DNA of 64,000 nt from Metellina segmentata (taxonomy: Eukaryota > Arthropoda > Arachnida > Araneae > Tetragnathidae): NCBI GenBank assembly GCA_947359465.1, contig OX375872.1, positions 126,678,337-126,742,336 on the forward strand, given 5' to 3'. Position 1 is the first letter of the stretch, and each line of letters starts with the position of its first letter. The position numbers and the translations under genes are program-made. Below, piece after piece: positions 48,110-62,770 of the stretch. The notes under the pieces are model-generated. The model made no database searches. It was not told where the DNA came from and was given only the letters and a program-made list of their open reading frames with translations.

Positions 48110-49129
48110 GGTGGAGTGGTCGCAAACGGGACTGTAGCGCCAAGGCGTTTGTTTTGGTCGCCAAACCAAGATGGCGGAGATCGCCATAACAAGATGCCGC
48201 GGTGTCCATGTAGCAAAATTCACACTGTGAACCTTTGCATAAATGGATTTGATAGCAATTTCTATGGATTTTATAGTAATTTTTTGCGAAATGGTATAGA
48301 AAAATGAAACTTACCCTCATTTTGTCGGCACATTATAAATCGCTAGAAAATTCGCTGCACGAAAAAATATTCGTATTTTAACGGAGGAAGATGCCCGGAT
48401 AATCTCTCAACGACCTCAATGTCACCGTGTTTTAGCGGCAGCAAGCACATCTGCAAATTTGCTACTGCCTACATTAGTTGCGGGAAGAGTACCAAACTCC
48501 TTGAATATACCATCCTTTCGGCAATATGCTGCACATTCCGCTGGTGATCCACGAACAGCTTCCAAATGCGAATCATTGTCAAGCTTCTTGATCTCGGATA
48601 TTCTACGCCGTTGTTTAAAATAAATATAGCCCTGACAATGGACGCGTTTAGTCTTCGGACAGATCTCCCTACCGAAGCAAATATATTCATGGCAATCCGA
48701 GTTAGCGAACGGCTCATTCTCAACTTGAAAAAAAGTAAACACCAACCTTTACACAAAAAAAAAACACGGTAATTTTTAGTTAACGTCGTACTAGAGTAAC
48801 ACAACGGGATTCAAAAAAAATAAATTTAAAAAAAAACGAGTAGTTAAACAAGAAAAAAATGCACGAGGAACGATAAAACACAGACCACGGTGAAACGATA
48901 AAAAACAAAGTGGCGGATTAAGCGTCGTTATCTCTTATCGTTAAACGAGAAAAAAAAAATCTAAACCAATCAGAGCACGTTTAATTTCACTTCAAAATAC
49001 GATTTAATTCCAATCAGATAACGTCTTTAAAATCCTAATCTTCTTAATAGGGTTGCCATAAAAAAAACCAAAGGGAAGGTTACCACTTTGGCGAGAAAAA
49101 AGGACTGTCCCGTTTGCGACCACTCCACC
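48110..49129 (-). mobile_element. TIR-bounded Rep element, copy 2 (unit 8)
   Basis: 1020 bp with the same ends and junctions as copy 1. Small differences lie outside the Rep frame, for example TTTGTCGGCAC and TTCGCTGC near 48322-48346. The flanks share the insertion-linked 65-bp loss, proving common descent. Confidence 0.85.
48422..48745 (-). pseudogene. rep: Rep endonuclease remnant, copy 2
   Basis: 107-codon frame identical in translation to copy 1, with HCQG and YCRKDG in place and the same breaks on both sides. Confidence 0.82.
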
Positions 49130-49673
49130 GAATACTAAATTGAGTTCAATGAGCATAATCAAATCTCACATGTCAAATAAACATTTAATCGGATTTTGTA
49201 ACTAGAGAGAAATGAATGAATATCTCACCACTGCACACCAAAAAGTATATTCTAGCATGTCATAAAGATTGGAGCATCACAAAACAAATTCAATAGATAC
49301 TTTCAGGGCCATCAAATCTTATAAATAGGTATAAATGAGAAGCATTAGTGAATAATCAATGCAAAATCCATACCTTTATATCTTCCAGGAGTACGGGGAT
49401 ATGAATCAGGATGCTTGCTGCTGTGCATGAAAACATTACAAAAATGAATCACTCAAACACAGACTACACACAGTTGACAGAAAGCCCCAACAGGTCAATT
49501 TATCAATGGGACCATTGGGATTTGAGCATTTCATCCAATCACTCACAGCACATATGAATTCAACCAAACTGCAGGAAATTATTGTTTACTTTCCCCATGG
49601 AGATACAAATCCATCCCAAAAGTTTTATAAATGTGTTGCTAATTATTGTTCACAGTCCAAAATGGTAGGTAAC

Positions 49674-49862
49674 AACCGGACACATACGACTTCCATCAAC
49701 AATAGATGGGAGATCATATTGTTCCAAATGCATTTCCATTTGCCCCTTCCACTTACTCCAATTTCCAGCTCCTTCCACTTTGTCTATCTGTACCTTTAGA
49801 TCAGCTATACTAGCGACTCGCTCTGCTAGGCCTAACTTAATAAGGTCCGTTTTCCTTTTCAA
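49674..49862 (-). pseudogene. Truncated copia gag N-terminus (unit 8)
   Basis: Same 63-codon remnant, DL variant. Confidence 0.78.
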
Positions 49863-50102
49863 AAACTGCAGACTTACTTCACTTAGATTTAAAACGTGAT
49901 AAGCCCATAACCTGATACGATTATCAACAAATCAGGGTCATCAAACAAAACAGGAAAACTCAAGGGCTAAGAGAATAAGAATTTAATATGTAAACAAAAT
50001 ACATATTACACAAAAGAGAATCGAATGCATTAGTGAGAAGTTGTAGTTGTAGTTAATACAACAGGTATATAAGTTGAGTTGTAGCTCGTCTCTTTTCCAA
50101 CA
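49674..50102 (-). mobile_element. Ty1/copia 5' end fragment (unit 8)
   Basis: LTR 49913-50102, primer site and gag start; DL variant. Confidence 0.85.
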
Positions 50103-53100
50103 ACATTGCCAAGTTCATTTCTCATTACAAGTCACCATAATATTTATAGGTTTCAAGTTGTATTTCAAAAACATATCAGCATGCAGAAACGAAGGTTTTC
50201 CTGGATTTTAAAATCATCCATGTGTTCCCCAGGTCTTTAATAATAATGTCTAAATTACCATAGTGAAATTTAATCTGAATCTAATGGCATTTCATATTTA
50301 AAGAAATCTAAAAAAAACCCAGATTGCAGGTATATGAGCTTCTTTCTTCCACGCTATGCTTTCGCTATAAAACGGCCTGATCCATTGCAGTTGTAATTTA
50401 AATGACGTGTTTTTTTTTCCTTGATCAGTTTTTATTGTGTTTTCATTGCCTCTTGCCTAAATATTTATCAGGATGGAAATGTTTTGCTTTTTTCTCATGT
50501 TGCATTGCATTTCTGTGTCTATTTCTTCAATTTGTTGAGATGTATTTGGTATTCACTGATTTATATGAAAGCACTGGATTCAATGTTGACTATTTTAGAA
50601 GCAAGCATTTATAAAGGATGGCTTAGATTCAAATTAGTTTTGTTGCAGTGTTTGCATCCACTTTTAACATATATATGTCTGGAATTTTGTTGCTTTATTT
50701 CTCCTATACATTGAGCAAATATATTGTTCATTTGTGCCAGTATGATGCTTTTGAAAACAACTTTAATATAACCTTTCAGATATCCATCTGAGAAAGAAAA
50801 TTAGTGCTGAGTTGCGTGCTATGATTACACAAAGTCTTCTATCTAATAAAGAAAATATTGACTTGTGTGTAATAAAAACTGGTTTAATAAAACTTATAAA
50901 ATCTTCATTGTTGCAATTTTTAACTTGCATTTTTGAATTAATGTTGAAGTTTCTTTCCTAGTTTCTAAAAATATAAACATGGATGACCCTAAATATTTGT
51001 CTCGGAACAGTTCTGTTATCGGTTTTTATGGTCAATTGGTGTCATTCTGTAAGACAATCTAATGAGGTTTTATACATGGCATGGAAAAGGATTTTAGCAT
51101 AATATTCTATACCAACAACAACTCATTTAAAAAGGTAATTTGAAATTACATACCAACATATGTGCAATGAATCACAAAGCATGCTGAAAGAACTGGTGCA
51201 CATTAAGTTTATTGTCATGGGATATGAATTCCATCCAAGGATCCTAGCTTAGGTGTTGCCTGGTTCAATAGAATGTGGATCTTTCACATGGGAACTGAAA
51301 CATGGATTTGGTGTGAGAGGATGGCATGGGAAAATAACTATATATTGAAAAAGCAACAACTGATTGAGTTTTATGAAAAGGTAAATTTAAATCTTGAGAC
51401 AAATTCATCCTCATTAAAGAAGGGTCAAACAGGTCAGTCGATCAAAGTGACCATCAGAATTTGAGCATTTCTAATGTGAACACAGGAATTCACCTATACA
51501 AATCTTGCCGCAAGCCCCTTCTGGGTTCGTCAACAAAAACCATATAAATCAGTCCAATAAGATATCATCACGAATGAATACTAAATTGAGTTCAAATAGC
51601 ATAGTCTAATCTCACATGTCATATAAACATTTAATAGGATCTTGTAACTAGAGAGAAATGAATGAATATCTCACCACAGCACACCAAAAAGTATATTCTA
51701 GCATTTCATAAAGATCTGAGCATCACAAAACATATTCAATACATACTTTCAGTGCCATCATATCTTATAAAAAGGTAGAAATTAGAAGCATTAGTGAATA
51801 ATCAATGCAAAATCCATACCTTTATATCTTCCAGGAGTACGGGGATATGAATCAGGACGCTTGCTACTGTGCATGAAAACATTACAGAAATGAATCCTCA
51901 AACACAGTTGACAGAAAGCCCCAACAGGTCAATTTATCAAAGGGACCATTGGGATTTGAGGATTACATCCAATCACTCACAGCAGATATGAATTCAACCA
52001 AACTGCAAGAAATTATTGTTTACTTTCCCCATGGAGATACAAATCCACCCCAAAAGGTTTATAAATGCATTGCTAATTATTGTTTACAGTCCCAAATGGT
52101 AGGTAACGACACACAGTCCCCCATTCTGTCGGTGTAAAAAAAAAAAGTAAAAAACTTGATGATTGGATCCTTGTCTATTAGATTCATGTCAAGCGATGGC
52201 ATCCCTCTCCATTAGAATCATGTTTCCGCGATGCACGTTAAATTTGTTATGGATTTCATATTTCTGGTGCACATTAAATCTGTTGTGGATTCATGCTTCC
52301 CAAATCTGGTATAACATACAGGTATAATCATTTCCTGAAAGCCACTCTGGTGCCATCTATAAAAGAAGCAACTGGGATTAGAAATCCCTGTTTTATTTAT
52401 CCTGTTAGGATTTCTCCCAAACAATGAAAAGGTGTCATTTAAAAGCTTGAAAACACAATCCAAATAGGAGTTGATGCTCACTTTGTAGAAATCTTGTAAC
52501 TTGCTGTAAGCTGTATGGGGATTTTAAACCTAATTGGCATATTTTTGCCTTCAGAAGAGAATACATGTTAAAATTTGTAGGATTTCATTTTCCGGTGCAG
52601 GATACAATTCCCTGGATATGGATAGCCCCATGAACATGTATTGTATAAGATGTAGATATTATGTGTGGCAAGAAAATGATTGTTTCCCAAACCTATTCTC
52701 ATGTGGTTTTCAATTTGGGATACAATTCACTGGATAAAATCCCCATGACGTGTGGCATCAAAATGATTTCAGTATATATACTTACAATGCCTTGGCAGAA
52801 TTCACTGAAACAAGGAATTGAACAATTAAAAAAATATATATATAAATATATGAATATTTCCCATGGTATGAATAATTCAATAGCAGCTTGCAAAAAATTC
52901 GGACTACTCGTGTCTAAATACCATTACTTCAAGTGTGACCAAGAAACAAACACTTTCTAATCTTATAGCAGAATTCTTGCTGATATGGGAACTGAAACAC
53001 AATGGATGATGTCAGGTCATCCTGAAAGCACACTCGTGCAGAGGGGCCTCAAACAGGTCGCAGTCTATCCAAGTGACCATCAGGATTTGAGAAGATTAAA

Positions 53101-54929
53101 AAATATCAGAGTATATGCTGAAAGACGTTCAATCTCCATCCAGTTTCCAAAGGACGATAGCATACATTAAAATGTTTTTGGCTTAATATATTTTATGATC
53201 TATTCTCACAAACAGCTGTTATGTTTCTCTCCTGCTTGAAAACACAATCTAAATACTTAACTCTACTTAATGAATAACCTATTGATTGTGAAAACAAATA
53301 ATGGAAGAGCCTAGCAAAACATTACACTGAATAATATTAAATACTTGTTGTTACATTTCTAGCATTGAACAAGTCTCACTCAATAAACATTCCTCGAAAT
53401 GGGTCAATGTTTTCAAAGGCTCCAGATGAAAGAATCTCACCGTTATATTGTATACTCTAACAGGAGTATGGGGATATGAATCCTATGTAAACAACACACC
53501 AGTTGTTTAAATGGTGCTAATTACTGTAGTGACATGGCATTTAAAATTACATTTTATAGTTTTGTACTGCAAATGTAGCTTTCAATTAACAAGTAATACT
53601 TTTCATAAAACTTAATTTAATTAGTTTTAATGTCCTTCAACTATATATAACCAGCAAGTATAGGTCATATTACTCTACAAAATTCTTGTTACTTAAGAAT
53701 TTTGTACAGTAGTATGCCCTATACCTGCTGATCATATATATATATTTGATACAGTATTTGTAAATGTGAATGCAGCACCATCTCATAGCAAGCCCCATGA
53801 ATGACTTGTATGTGTGTGAACAGTTACAAATACATAATCTTTTGTAGGTGCAGTCTATCCCATCAGGATTTGAGAAGTTAATCGAAACAGGGTTTGTGCA
53901 TGGTAGGAATTTACAACACAGACATGCACGTTCAATCTGGGACAGTGTTTGTAAATGTGAATGCAGCTCACTTGTGAACAGTTACAATCGGTATGTAAAT
54001 CTGCCATGACATTGAATTTAAAAAAAAGTATTTTCTTCCTATTGCCACATGTGTCGAGATCAATCCAGCCAAAAATAACAACCAGTGTCAAATAAATTAC
54101 CAGCAACCTAAAATGTTTTTTTTACTTGAAATGAAATATCAACCAGTTTTAGTTTCCAATCCAAAAAAAGTAAATTAGCAAGCCAGAATTCACAACAGTT
54201 GCGTTTATCAACAAAAAAGCACCGTTTTGCTTCAAATGTAAACAATACTTGGGAAATTGAAACCCTGATCCAATACAGATTTAACATGCACATGAATTTA
54301 GAAAAATGAAACAATGACTACAGATTTAACGTGCACCAGATTTAAACAATGAAACCATGACAGTTGTAAAGGCACAACCGATTGATTTGTACACTAGATT
54401 TGGGAAAATGAAACCCTGATCCTTTTCAAGAATCTAAACACAGTAACACCAAAAATGTTTGTCTGAAACCTTTTCCTAAAAAAAACTTTTCTGAAACCTT
54501 TTACTAAAAATACAGGAGACAGGTGCATGTTAAATCTGTTGTCTTGGATCAGGATTTCATTTTCCTAAAATTAAGGAGAAAGCTGCATGTTAAATCTGTT
54601 GTCTTGAGGTTATTCAATGGGATGTGGATAGTTCTCATGGGAACTGAAACCTGGTTGGGTGTATATTACACGAGTTTTATACATGGCATGGAAAAGGGTT
54701 CTAGCAAGATATTCTATAGCAACCACAACTCATTTAAAAAGGTAACTAAAAATACATACCAACTTAGTGCAATGAATCACAAAGCATGCTCAAAGAACAG
54801 GTGCACATTCAATTTATTGTCATGGGATATGAATTCCATCCAAGGATCCTAGCTCAGGTGTATGGATCTTTCATATGAGAACTGAAACATGGATTGGGTT
54901 TGAGAGAATAGCATGGGAAAATAAGTTGA

Positions 54930-55948
54930 GGTGGAGTGGTCGCAAACGGGACTGTAGCGCCAAGGCGTTTGTTTTGGTCGCCAAACCAAGATGGCGGAGA
55001 TCGCCATAACAAGATGCCGCGGTGTCCATGTAGCAAAATTCACACTGTGAACCTTTGCATAAATGGATTTGATAGCAATTTCTATGGATTTTATAGTAAT
55101 TTTTTGCGAAATGGTATAGAAAAATGAAACTTACCCTCATTTTGTCGCCACATTATAAATCGCTAGAAAATTCGATGCACGAAAAAATATTCGTATTTTA
55201 ACGGAGGAAGATGCCCGGATAATCTCTCAACGACCTCAATGTCACCGTGTTTTAGCGGCAGCAAGCACATCTGCAAATTTGCTACTGCCTACATTAGTTG
55301 CGGGAAGAGTACCAAACTCCTTGAATATACCATCCTTTCGGCAATATGCTGCACATTCCGCTGGTGATCCACGAACAGCTTCCAAATGCGAATCATTGTC
55401 AAGCTTCTTGATCTCGGATATTCTACGCCGTTGTTTAAAATAAATATAGCCCTGACAATGGACGCGTTTAGTCTTCGGACAGATCTCCCTACCGAAGCAA
55501 ATATATTCATGGCAATCCGAGTTAGCGAACGGCTCATTCTCAACTTGAAAAAAAGTAAACACCAACCTTTACACAAAAAAAAACACGGTAATTTTTAGTT
55601 AACGTCGTACTAGAGTAACACAACGGGATTCAAAAAAAATAAATAAAAAAAAAAACGAGTAGTTAAACAAGAAAAAAATGCACGAGGAACGATAAAACAC
55701 AGACCACGGTGAAACGATAAAAAACAAAGTGGCGGATTAAGCGTCGTTATCTCTTATCGTTAAACGAGAAAAAAAAAATCTAAACCAATCAGAGCACGTT
55801 TAATTTCACTTCAAAATACGATTTAATTCCAATCAGATAACGTCTTTAAAATCCTAATCTTCTTAATAGGGTTGCCATAAAAAAAACCAAAGGGAAGGTT
55901 ACCACTTTGGCGAGAAAAAAGGACTGTCCCGTTTGCAACCACTCCACC
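54930..55948 (-). mobile_element. TIR-bounded Rep element, copy 3 (unit 9)
   Basis: 1019 bp. The right terminal repeat has one mismatch (GTTTGCAACC for GTTTGCGACC near 55937). One fewer A in the run near 55575 changes an overlapping frame but not the Rep frame. Confidence 0.85.
55242..55565 (-). pseudogene. rep: Rep endonuclease remnant, copy 3
   Basis: Identical in translation to copies 1 and 2; same disrupted N-terminus and missing helicase. Confidence 0.82.
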
Positions 55949-56492
55949 GAATACTAAATTGAGTTCAATGAGCATAATCAAATCTCACATGTCAAATAAA
56001 CATTTAATCGGATTTTGTAACTAGAGAGAAATGAATGAATATCTCACCACTGCACACCAAAAAGTATATTCTAGCATGTCATAAAGATTGGAGCATCACA
56101 AAACAAATTCAATAGATACTTTCAGGGCCATCAAATCTTATAAATAGGTATAAATGAGAAGCATTAGTGAATAATCAATGCAAAATCCATACCTTTATAT
56201 CTTCCAGGAGTACGGGGATATGAATCAGGATGCTTGCTGCTGTGCATGAAAACATTACAAAAATGAATCACTCAAACACAGACTACACACAGTTGACAGA
56301 AAGCCCCAACAGGTCAATTTATCAATGGGACCATTGGGATTTGAGCATTTCATCCAATCACTCACAGCACATATGAATTCAACCAAACTGCAGGAAATTA
56401 TTGTTTACTTTCCCCATGGAGATACAAATCCATCCCAAAAGTTTTATAAATGTGTTGCTAATTATTGTTCACAGTCCAAAATGGTAGGTAAC

Positions 56493-56681
56493 AACCGGAC
56501 ACATACGACTTCCATCAACAATAGATGGGAGATCATATTGTTCCAAATGCATTTCCATTTGCCCCTTCCACTTACTCCAATTTCCAGCTCCTTCCACTTT
56601 GTCTATCTGTACCTTTAGATCAGCTATACTAGCGACTCGCTCTGCTAGGCCTAACTTAATAAGGTCCGTTTTCCTTTTCAA
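56493..56681 (-). pseudogene. Truncated copia gag N-terminus (unit 9)
   Basis: Same 63-codon remnant, DL variant. Confidence 0.78.
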
Positions 56682-56921
56682 AAACTGCAGACTTACTTCA
56701 CTTAGATTTAAAACGTGATAAGCCCATAACCTGATACGATTATCAACAAATCAGGGTCATCAAACAAAACAGGAAAACTCAAGGGCTAAGAGAATAAGAA
56801 TTTAATATGTAAACAAAATACATATTACACAAAAGAGAATCGAATGCATTAGTGAGAAGTTGTAGTTGTAGTTAATACAACAGGTATATAAGTTGAGTTG
56901 TAGCTCGTCTCTTTTCCAACA
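56493..56921 (-). mobile_element. Ty1/copia 5' end fragment (unit 9)
   Basis: LTR 56732-56921, primer site and gag start; DL variant. Confidence 0.85.
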
Positions 56922-59900
56922 ACATTGCCAAGTTCATTTCTCATTACAAGTCACCATAATATTTATAGGTTTCAAGTTGTATTTCAAAAACATATCAGCA
57001 TGCAGAAACGAAGGTTTTCCTGGATTTTAAAATCATCCATGTGTTCCCCAGGTCTTTAATAATAATGTCTAAATTACCATAGTGAAATTTAATCTGAATC
57101 TAATGGCATTTCATATTTAAAGAAATCTAAAAAAAACCCAGATTGCAGGTATATGAGCTTCTTTCTTCCACGCTATGCTTTCGCTATAAAACGGCCTGAT
57201 CCATTGCAGTTGTAATTTAAATGACGTGTTTTTTTTTCCTTGATCAGTTTTTATTGTGTTTTCATTGCCTCTTGCCTAAATATTTATCAGGATGGAAATG
57301 TTTTGCTTTTTTCTCATGTTGCATTGCATTTCTGTGTCTATTTCTTCAATTTGTTGAGATGTATTTGGTATTCACTGATTTATATGAAAGCACTGGATTC
57401 AATGTTGACTATTTTAGAAGCAAGCATTTATAAAGGATGGCTTAGATTCAAATTAGTTTTGTTGCAGTGTTTGCATCCACTTTTAACATATATATGTCTG
57501 GAATTTTGTTGCTTTATTTCTCCTATACATTGAGCAAATATATTGTTCATTTGTGCCAGTATGATGCTTTTGAAAACAACTTTAATATAACCTTTCAGAT
57601 ATCCATCTGAGAAAGAAAATTAGTGCTGAGTTGCGTGCTATGATTACACAAAGTCTTCTATCTAATAAAGAAAATATTGACTTGTGTGTAATAAAAACTG
57701 GTTTAATAAAACTTATAAAATCTTCATTGTTGCAATTTTTAACTTGCATTTTTGAATTAATGTTGAAGTTTCTTTCCTAGTTTCTAAAAATATAAACATG
57801 GATGACCCTAAATATTTGTCTCGGAACAGTTCTGTTATCGGTTTTTATGGTCAATTGGTGTCATTCTGTAAGACAATCTAATGAGGTTTTATACATGGCA
57901 TGGAAAAGGATTTTAGCATAATATTCTATACCAACAACAACTCATTTAAAAAGGTAATTTGAAATTACATACCAACATATGTGCAATGAATCACAAAGCA
58001 TGCTGAAAGAACTGGTGCACATTAAGTTTATTGTCATGGGATATGAATTCCATCCAAGAATCCTAGCTTAGGTGTTGCCTGGTTCAATAGAATGTGGATC
58101 TTTCACATGGGAACTGAAACATGGATTTGGTGTGAGAGGATGGCATGGGAAAATAACTATATATTGAAAAAGCAACAACTGATTGAGTTTTATGAAAAGG
58201 TAAATTTAAATCTTGAGACAAATTCATCCTCATTAAAGAAGGGTCAAACAGGTCAGTCGATCAAAGTGACCATCAGAATTTGAGCATTTCTAATGTGAAC
58301 ACAGGAATTCACCTATACAAATCTTGCCGCAAGCCCCTTCTGGGTTCGTCAACAAAAACCATATAAATCAGTCCAATAACATATCATCACGAATGAATAC
58401 TAAATTGAGTTCAAATAGCATAGTCTAATCTCACATGTCATATAAACATTTAATAGGATCTTGTAACTAGAGAGAAATGAATGAATATCTCACCACAGCA
58501 CACCAAAAAGTATATTCTAGCATTTCATAAAGATCTGAGCATCACAAAACATATTCAATACATACTTTCAGTGCCATCATATCTTATAAAAAGGTAGAAA
58601 TTAGAAGCATTAGTGAATAATCAATGCAAAATCCATACCTTTATATCTTCCAGGAGTACGGGGATATGAATCAGGACGCTTGCTACTGTGCATGAAAGCA
58701 TTACAGAAATGAATCCTCAAACACAGTTGACAGAAAGCCCCAACAGGTCAATTTATCAAAGGGACCATTGGGATTTGAGGATTACATCCAATCACTCACA
58801 GCAGATATGAATTCAACCAAACTGCAAGAAATTATTGTTTACTTTCCCCATGGAGATACAAATCCACCCCAAAAGGTTTATAAATGCATTGCTAATTATT
58901 GTTTACAGTCCCAAATGGTAGGTAACGACACACAGTCCCCCATTCTGTCGGTGTAAAAAAAAAAGTAAAAAACTTGATGATTGGATCCTTGTCTATTAGA
59001 TTCATGTCAAGCGATGGCATCCCTCTCCATTAGAATCATGTTTCCGCGATGCACGTTAAATTTGTTATGGATTTCATATTTCTGGTGCACATTAAATCTG
59101 TTGTGGATTCATGCTTCCCAAATCTGGTATAACATACAGGTATAATCATTTCCTGAAAGCCACTCTGGTGCCATCTATAAAAGAAGCAACTGGGATTAGA
59201 AATCCCTGTTTTATTTATCCTGTTAGGATTTCTCCCAAACAATGAAAAGGTGTCATTTAAAAGCTTGAAAACACAATCCAAATAGGAGTTGATGCTCACT
59301 TTGTAGAAATCTTGTAACTTGCTGTAAGCTGTATGGGGATTTTAAACCTAATTGGCATATTTTTGCCTTCAGAAGAGAATACATGTTAAAATTTGTAGGA
59401 TTTCATTTTCCGGTGCAGGATACAATTCCCTGGATATGGATAGCCCCATGAACATGTATTGTATAAGATGTAGATATTATGTGTGGCAAGAAAAAGATTG
59501 TTTCCCAAACCTATTCTCATGTGGTTTTCAATTTGGGATACAATTCACTGGATAAAATCCCCATGACGTGTGGCATAAAAATGATTTCAGTATATATACT
59601 TACAATGCCTTGGCAGAATTCACTGAAACAAGGAATTGAACAATTAAAAAAATATATATATAAATATATGAATATTTCCCATGGTATGAATAATTCAATA
59701 GCAGCTTGCAAAAAATTCGGACTACTCGTGTGTAAATACCATTACTTCAAGTGTGACCAAGAAACAAACACTTTCTAATCTTATAGCAGAATTCTCACTG
59801 ATATGGGAACTGAAACACAATGGATGATGTCAGGTCATCCTGAAAGCACACTCGTACAGAAGGGCCTCAAACAGGTCGCAGTCTATCCGAGTGACCATCA

Positions 59901-61749
59901 GGATTTGAGAAGATTAAAAAATATCAGAGTATATGCTGAAAGACGTTCAATCTCCATCCAGTTTCCAAAGGACGATAGCATACATTAAAATGTTTTTGGC
60001 TTAATATATTTTATGATCTATTCTCACAAACAGCTGTTATGTTTCTCTCCTGCTTGAAAACACAATCTAAATACTTAACTCTACTTAATGAATAACCTAT
60101 TGATTGTGAAAACAAATAATGGAAGAGCCTAGCAAAACATTACACTGAATAATATTAAATACTTGTTGTTACATTTCTAGCATTGAACAAGTCTCACTCA
60201 ATAAACATTCCTCGAAATGGGTCAATGTTTTCAAAGGCTCCAGATGAAAGAATCTCACCGTTATATTGTATACTCTAACAGGAGTATGGGGATATGAATC
60301 CTATGTAAACAACACACCAGTTGTTTAAATGGTGCTAATTACTGTAGTGACATGGCATTTAAAATTACATTTTATAGTTTTGTACTGCAAATGTGTAGCT
60401 TTCAATTAACAAGTAATACTTTTCATAAAACTTAATTTAATTAGTTTTAATGTCCTTCAACTATATATAACCAGCAAGTATAGGTCATATTACTCTACAA
60501 AATTCTTGTTACTTAAGAATTTTGTACAGTAGTATGCCCTATACCTGCTGATCATATATATATATTTGATACAGTATTTGTAAATGTGAATGCAGCACCA
60601 TCTCATAGCAAGCCCCATGAATGACTTGTATGTGTGTGAACAGTTACAAATACATAATCTTTTGTAGGTGCAGTCTATCCCATCAGGATTTGAGAAGTTA
60701 ATCGAAACAGGGTTTGTGCATGGTAGGAATTTACAACACAGACATGCACGTTCAATCTGGGACAGTGTTTGTAAATGTGAATGCAGCTCACTTGTGAACA
60801 GTTACAATCGGTATGTAAATCTGCCATGACATTGAATTTAAAAAAAAGTATTTTCTTCCTATTGCCACATGTGTCGAGATCAATCCAGCCAAAAATAACA
60901 ACCAGTGTCAAATAAATTACCAGCAACCTAAAATGTTTTTTTTACTTGAAATGAAATATCAACCAGTTTTAGTTTCCAATCCAAAAAAAGTAAATTAGCA
61001 AGCCAGAATTCACAACAGTTGCGTTTATCAACAAAAAAGCACCGTTTTGCTTCAAATGTAAACAATACTTGGGAAATTGAAACCCTGATCCAATACAGAT
61101 TTAACATGCACATGAATTTAGAAAAATGAAACAATGACTACAGATTTAACGTGCACCAGATTTAAACAATGAAACCATGACAGTTGTAAAGGCACAACCG
61201 ATTGATTTGTACACTAGATTTGGGAAAATGAAACCCTGATCCTTTTCAAGAATCTAAACACAGTAACACCAAAAATGTTTGTCTGAAACCTTTTCCTAAA
61301 AAAAACTTTTCTGAAACCTTTTACTAAAAATACAGGAGACAGGTGCATGTTAAATCTGTTGTCTTGGATCAGGATTTCATTTTCCTAAAATTAAGGAGAA
61401 AGCTGCATGTTAAATCTGTTGTCTTGAGGTTATTCAATGGGATGTGGATAGTTCTCATGGGAACTGAAACCTGGTTGGGTGTATATTACACGAGTTTTAT
61501 ACATGGCATGGAAAAGGGTTCTAGCAAGATATTCTATAGCAACCACAACTCATTTAAAAAGGTAACTAAAAATACATACCAACTTAGTGCAATGAATCAC
61601 AAAGCATGCTCAAAGAACAGGTGCACATTCAATTTATTGTCATGGGATATGAATTCCATCCAAGGATCCTAGCTCAGGTGTATGGATCTTTCATATGAGA
61701 ACTGAAACATGGATTGGGTTTGAGAGAATAGCATGGGAAAATAAGTTGA

Positions 61750-62770
61750 GGTGGAGTGGTCGCAAACGGGACTGTAGCGCCAAGGCGTTTGTTTTGGTCG
61801 CCAAACCAAGATGGCGGAGATCGCCATAACAAGATGCCGCGGTGTCCATGTAGCAAAATTCACACTGTGAACCTTTGCATAAATGGATTTGATAGCAATT
61901 TCTATGGATTTTATAGTAATTTTTTGCGAAATGGTATAGAAAAATGAAACTTACCCTCATTTTGTCGCCACATTATAAATCGCTAGAAAATTCGATGCAC
62001 GAAAAAATATTCGTATTTTAACGGAGGAAGATGCCCGGATAATCTCTCAACGACCTCAATGTCACCGTGTTTTAGCGGCAGCAAGCACATCTGCAAATTT
62101 GCTACTGCCTACATTAGTTGCGGGAAGAGTACCAAACTCCTTGAATATACCATCCTTTCGGCAATATGCTGCACATTCCGCTGGTGATCCACGAACAGCT
62201 TCCAAATGCGAATCATTGTCAAGCTTCTTGATCTCGGATATTCTACGCCGTTGTTTAAAATAAATATAGCCCTGACAATGGACGCGTTTAGTCTTCGGAC
62301 AGATCTCCCTACCGAAGCAAATATATTCATGGCAATCCGAGTTAGCGAACGGCTCATTCTCAACTTGAAAAAAAGTAAACACCAACCTTTACACAAAAAA
62401 AAAACACGGTAATTTTTAGTTAACGTCGTACTAGAGTAACACAACGGGATTCAAAAAAAATAAATAAAAAAAAAAACGAGTAGTTAAACAAGAAAAAAAT
62501 GCACGAGGAACGATAAAACACAGACCACGGTGAAACGATAAAAAACAAAGTGGCGGATTAAGCGTCGTTATCTCTTATCGTTAAACGAGAAAAAAAAAAA
62601 TCTAAACCAATCAGAGCACGTTTAATTTCACTTCAAAATACGATTTAATTCCAATCAGATAACGTCTTTAAAATCCTAATCTTCTTAATAGGGTTGCCAT
62701 AAAAAAAACCAAAGGGAAGGTTACCACTTTGGCGAGAAAAAAGGACTGTCCCGTTTGCGACCACTCCACC
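61750..62770 (-). mobile_element. TIR-bounded Rep element, copy 4 (unit 10)
   Basis: 1021 bp, perfect 23-bp terminal repeats, same junctions. It differs from copy 3 by A-run lengths and the intact right repeat. Confidence 0.85.
62062..62385 (-). pseudogene. rep: Rep endonuclease remnant, copy 4
   Basis: Identical in translation to the other three copies; HCQG and YCRKDG present, frame broken on both sides. Confidence 0.82.

Larger units (their letters stand above)
43295..50111 (+). repeat. Macrosatellite unit 8 (Rep-bearing class, 6817 bp)
   Basis: Carries Rep element copy 2 (48110-49129). Its 5' half is of the unit 1/2 type (GAACAG before GTAAAT, no extra A at TATGAAGCAC), unlike units 7, 9 and 10. 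Its 3' half shares with units 9 and 10 a 3-bp loss just before the insertion (CAGGTGTATGG instead of CAGGTGTTGTATGG) and the variant AAGATTGGAGC. It has the shortest A-tract (9 A) of all units, near 45318. Confidence 0.95.
50112..56930 (+). repeat. Macrosatellite unit 9 (Rep-bearing class, mosaic, 6819 bp)
   Basis: Carries Rep element copy 3 (54930-55948). It has the unit 7/10 variant set up to about 52470 (AGGAGTTGATG), then the common variants from about 52675 (GAAAATGATTG, GTGTCTAAATACC) where units 7 and 10 have GAAAAAGATTG and GTGTGTAAATACC. This is a within-unit switch of type. Confidence 0.95.
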
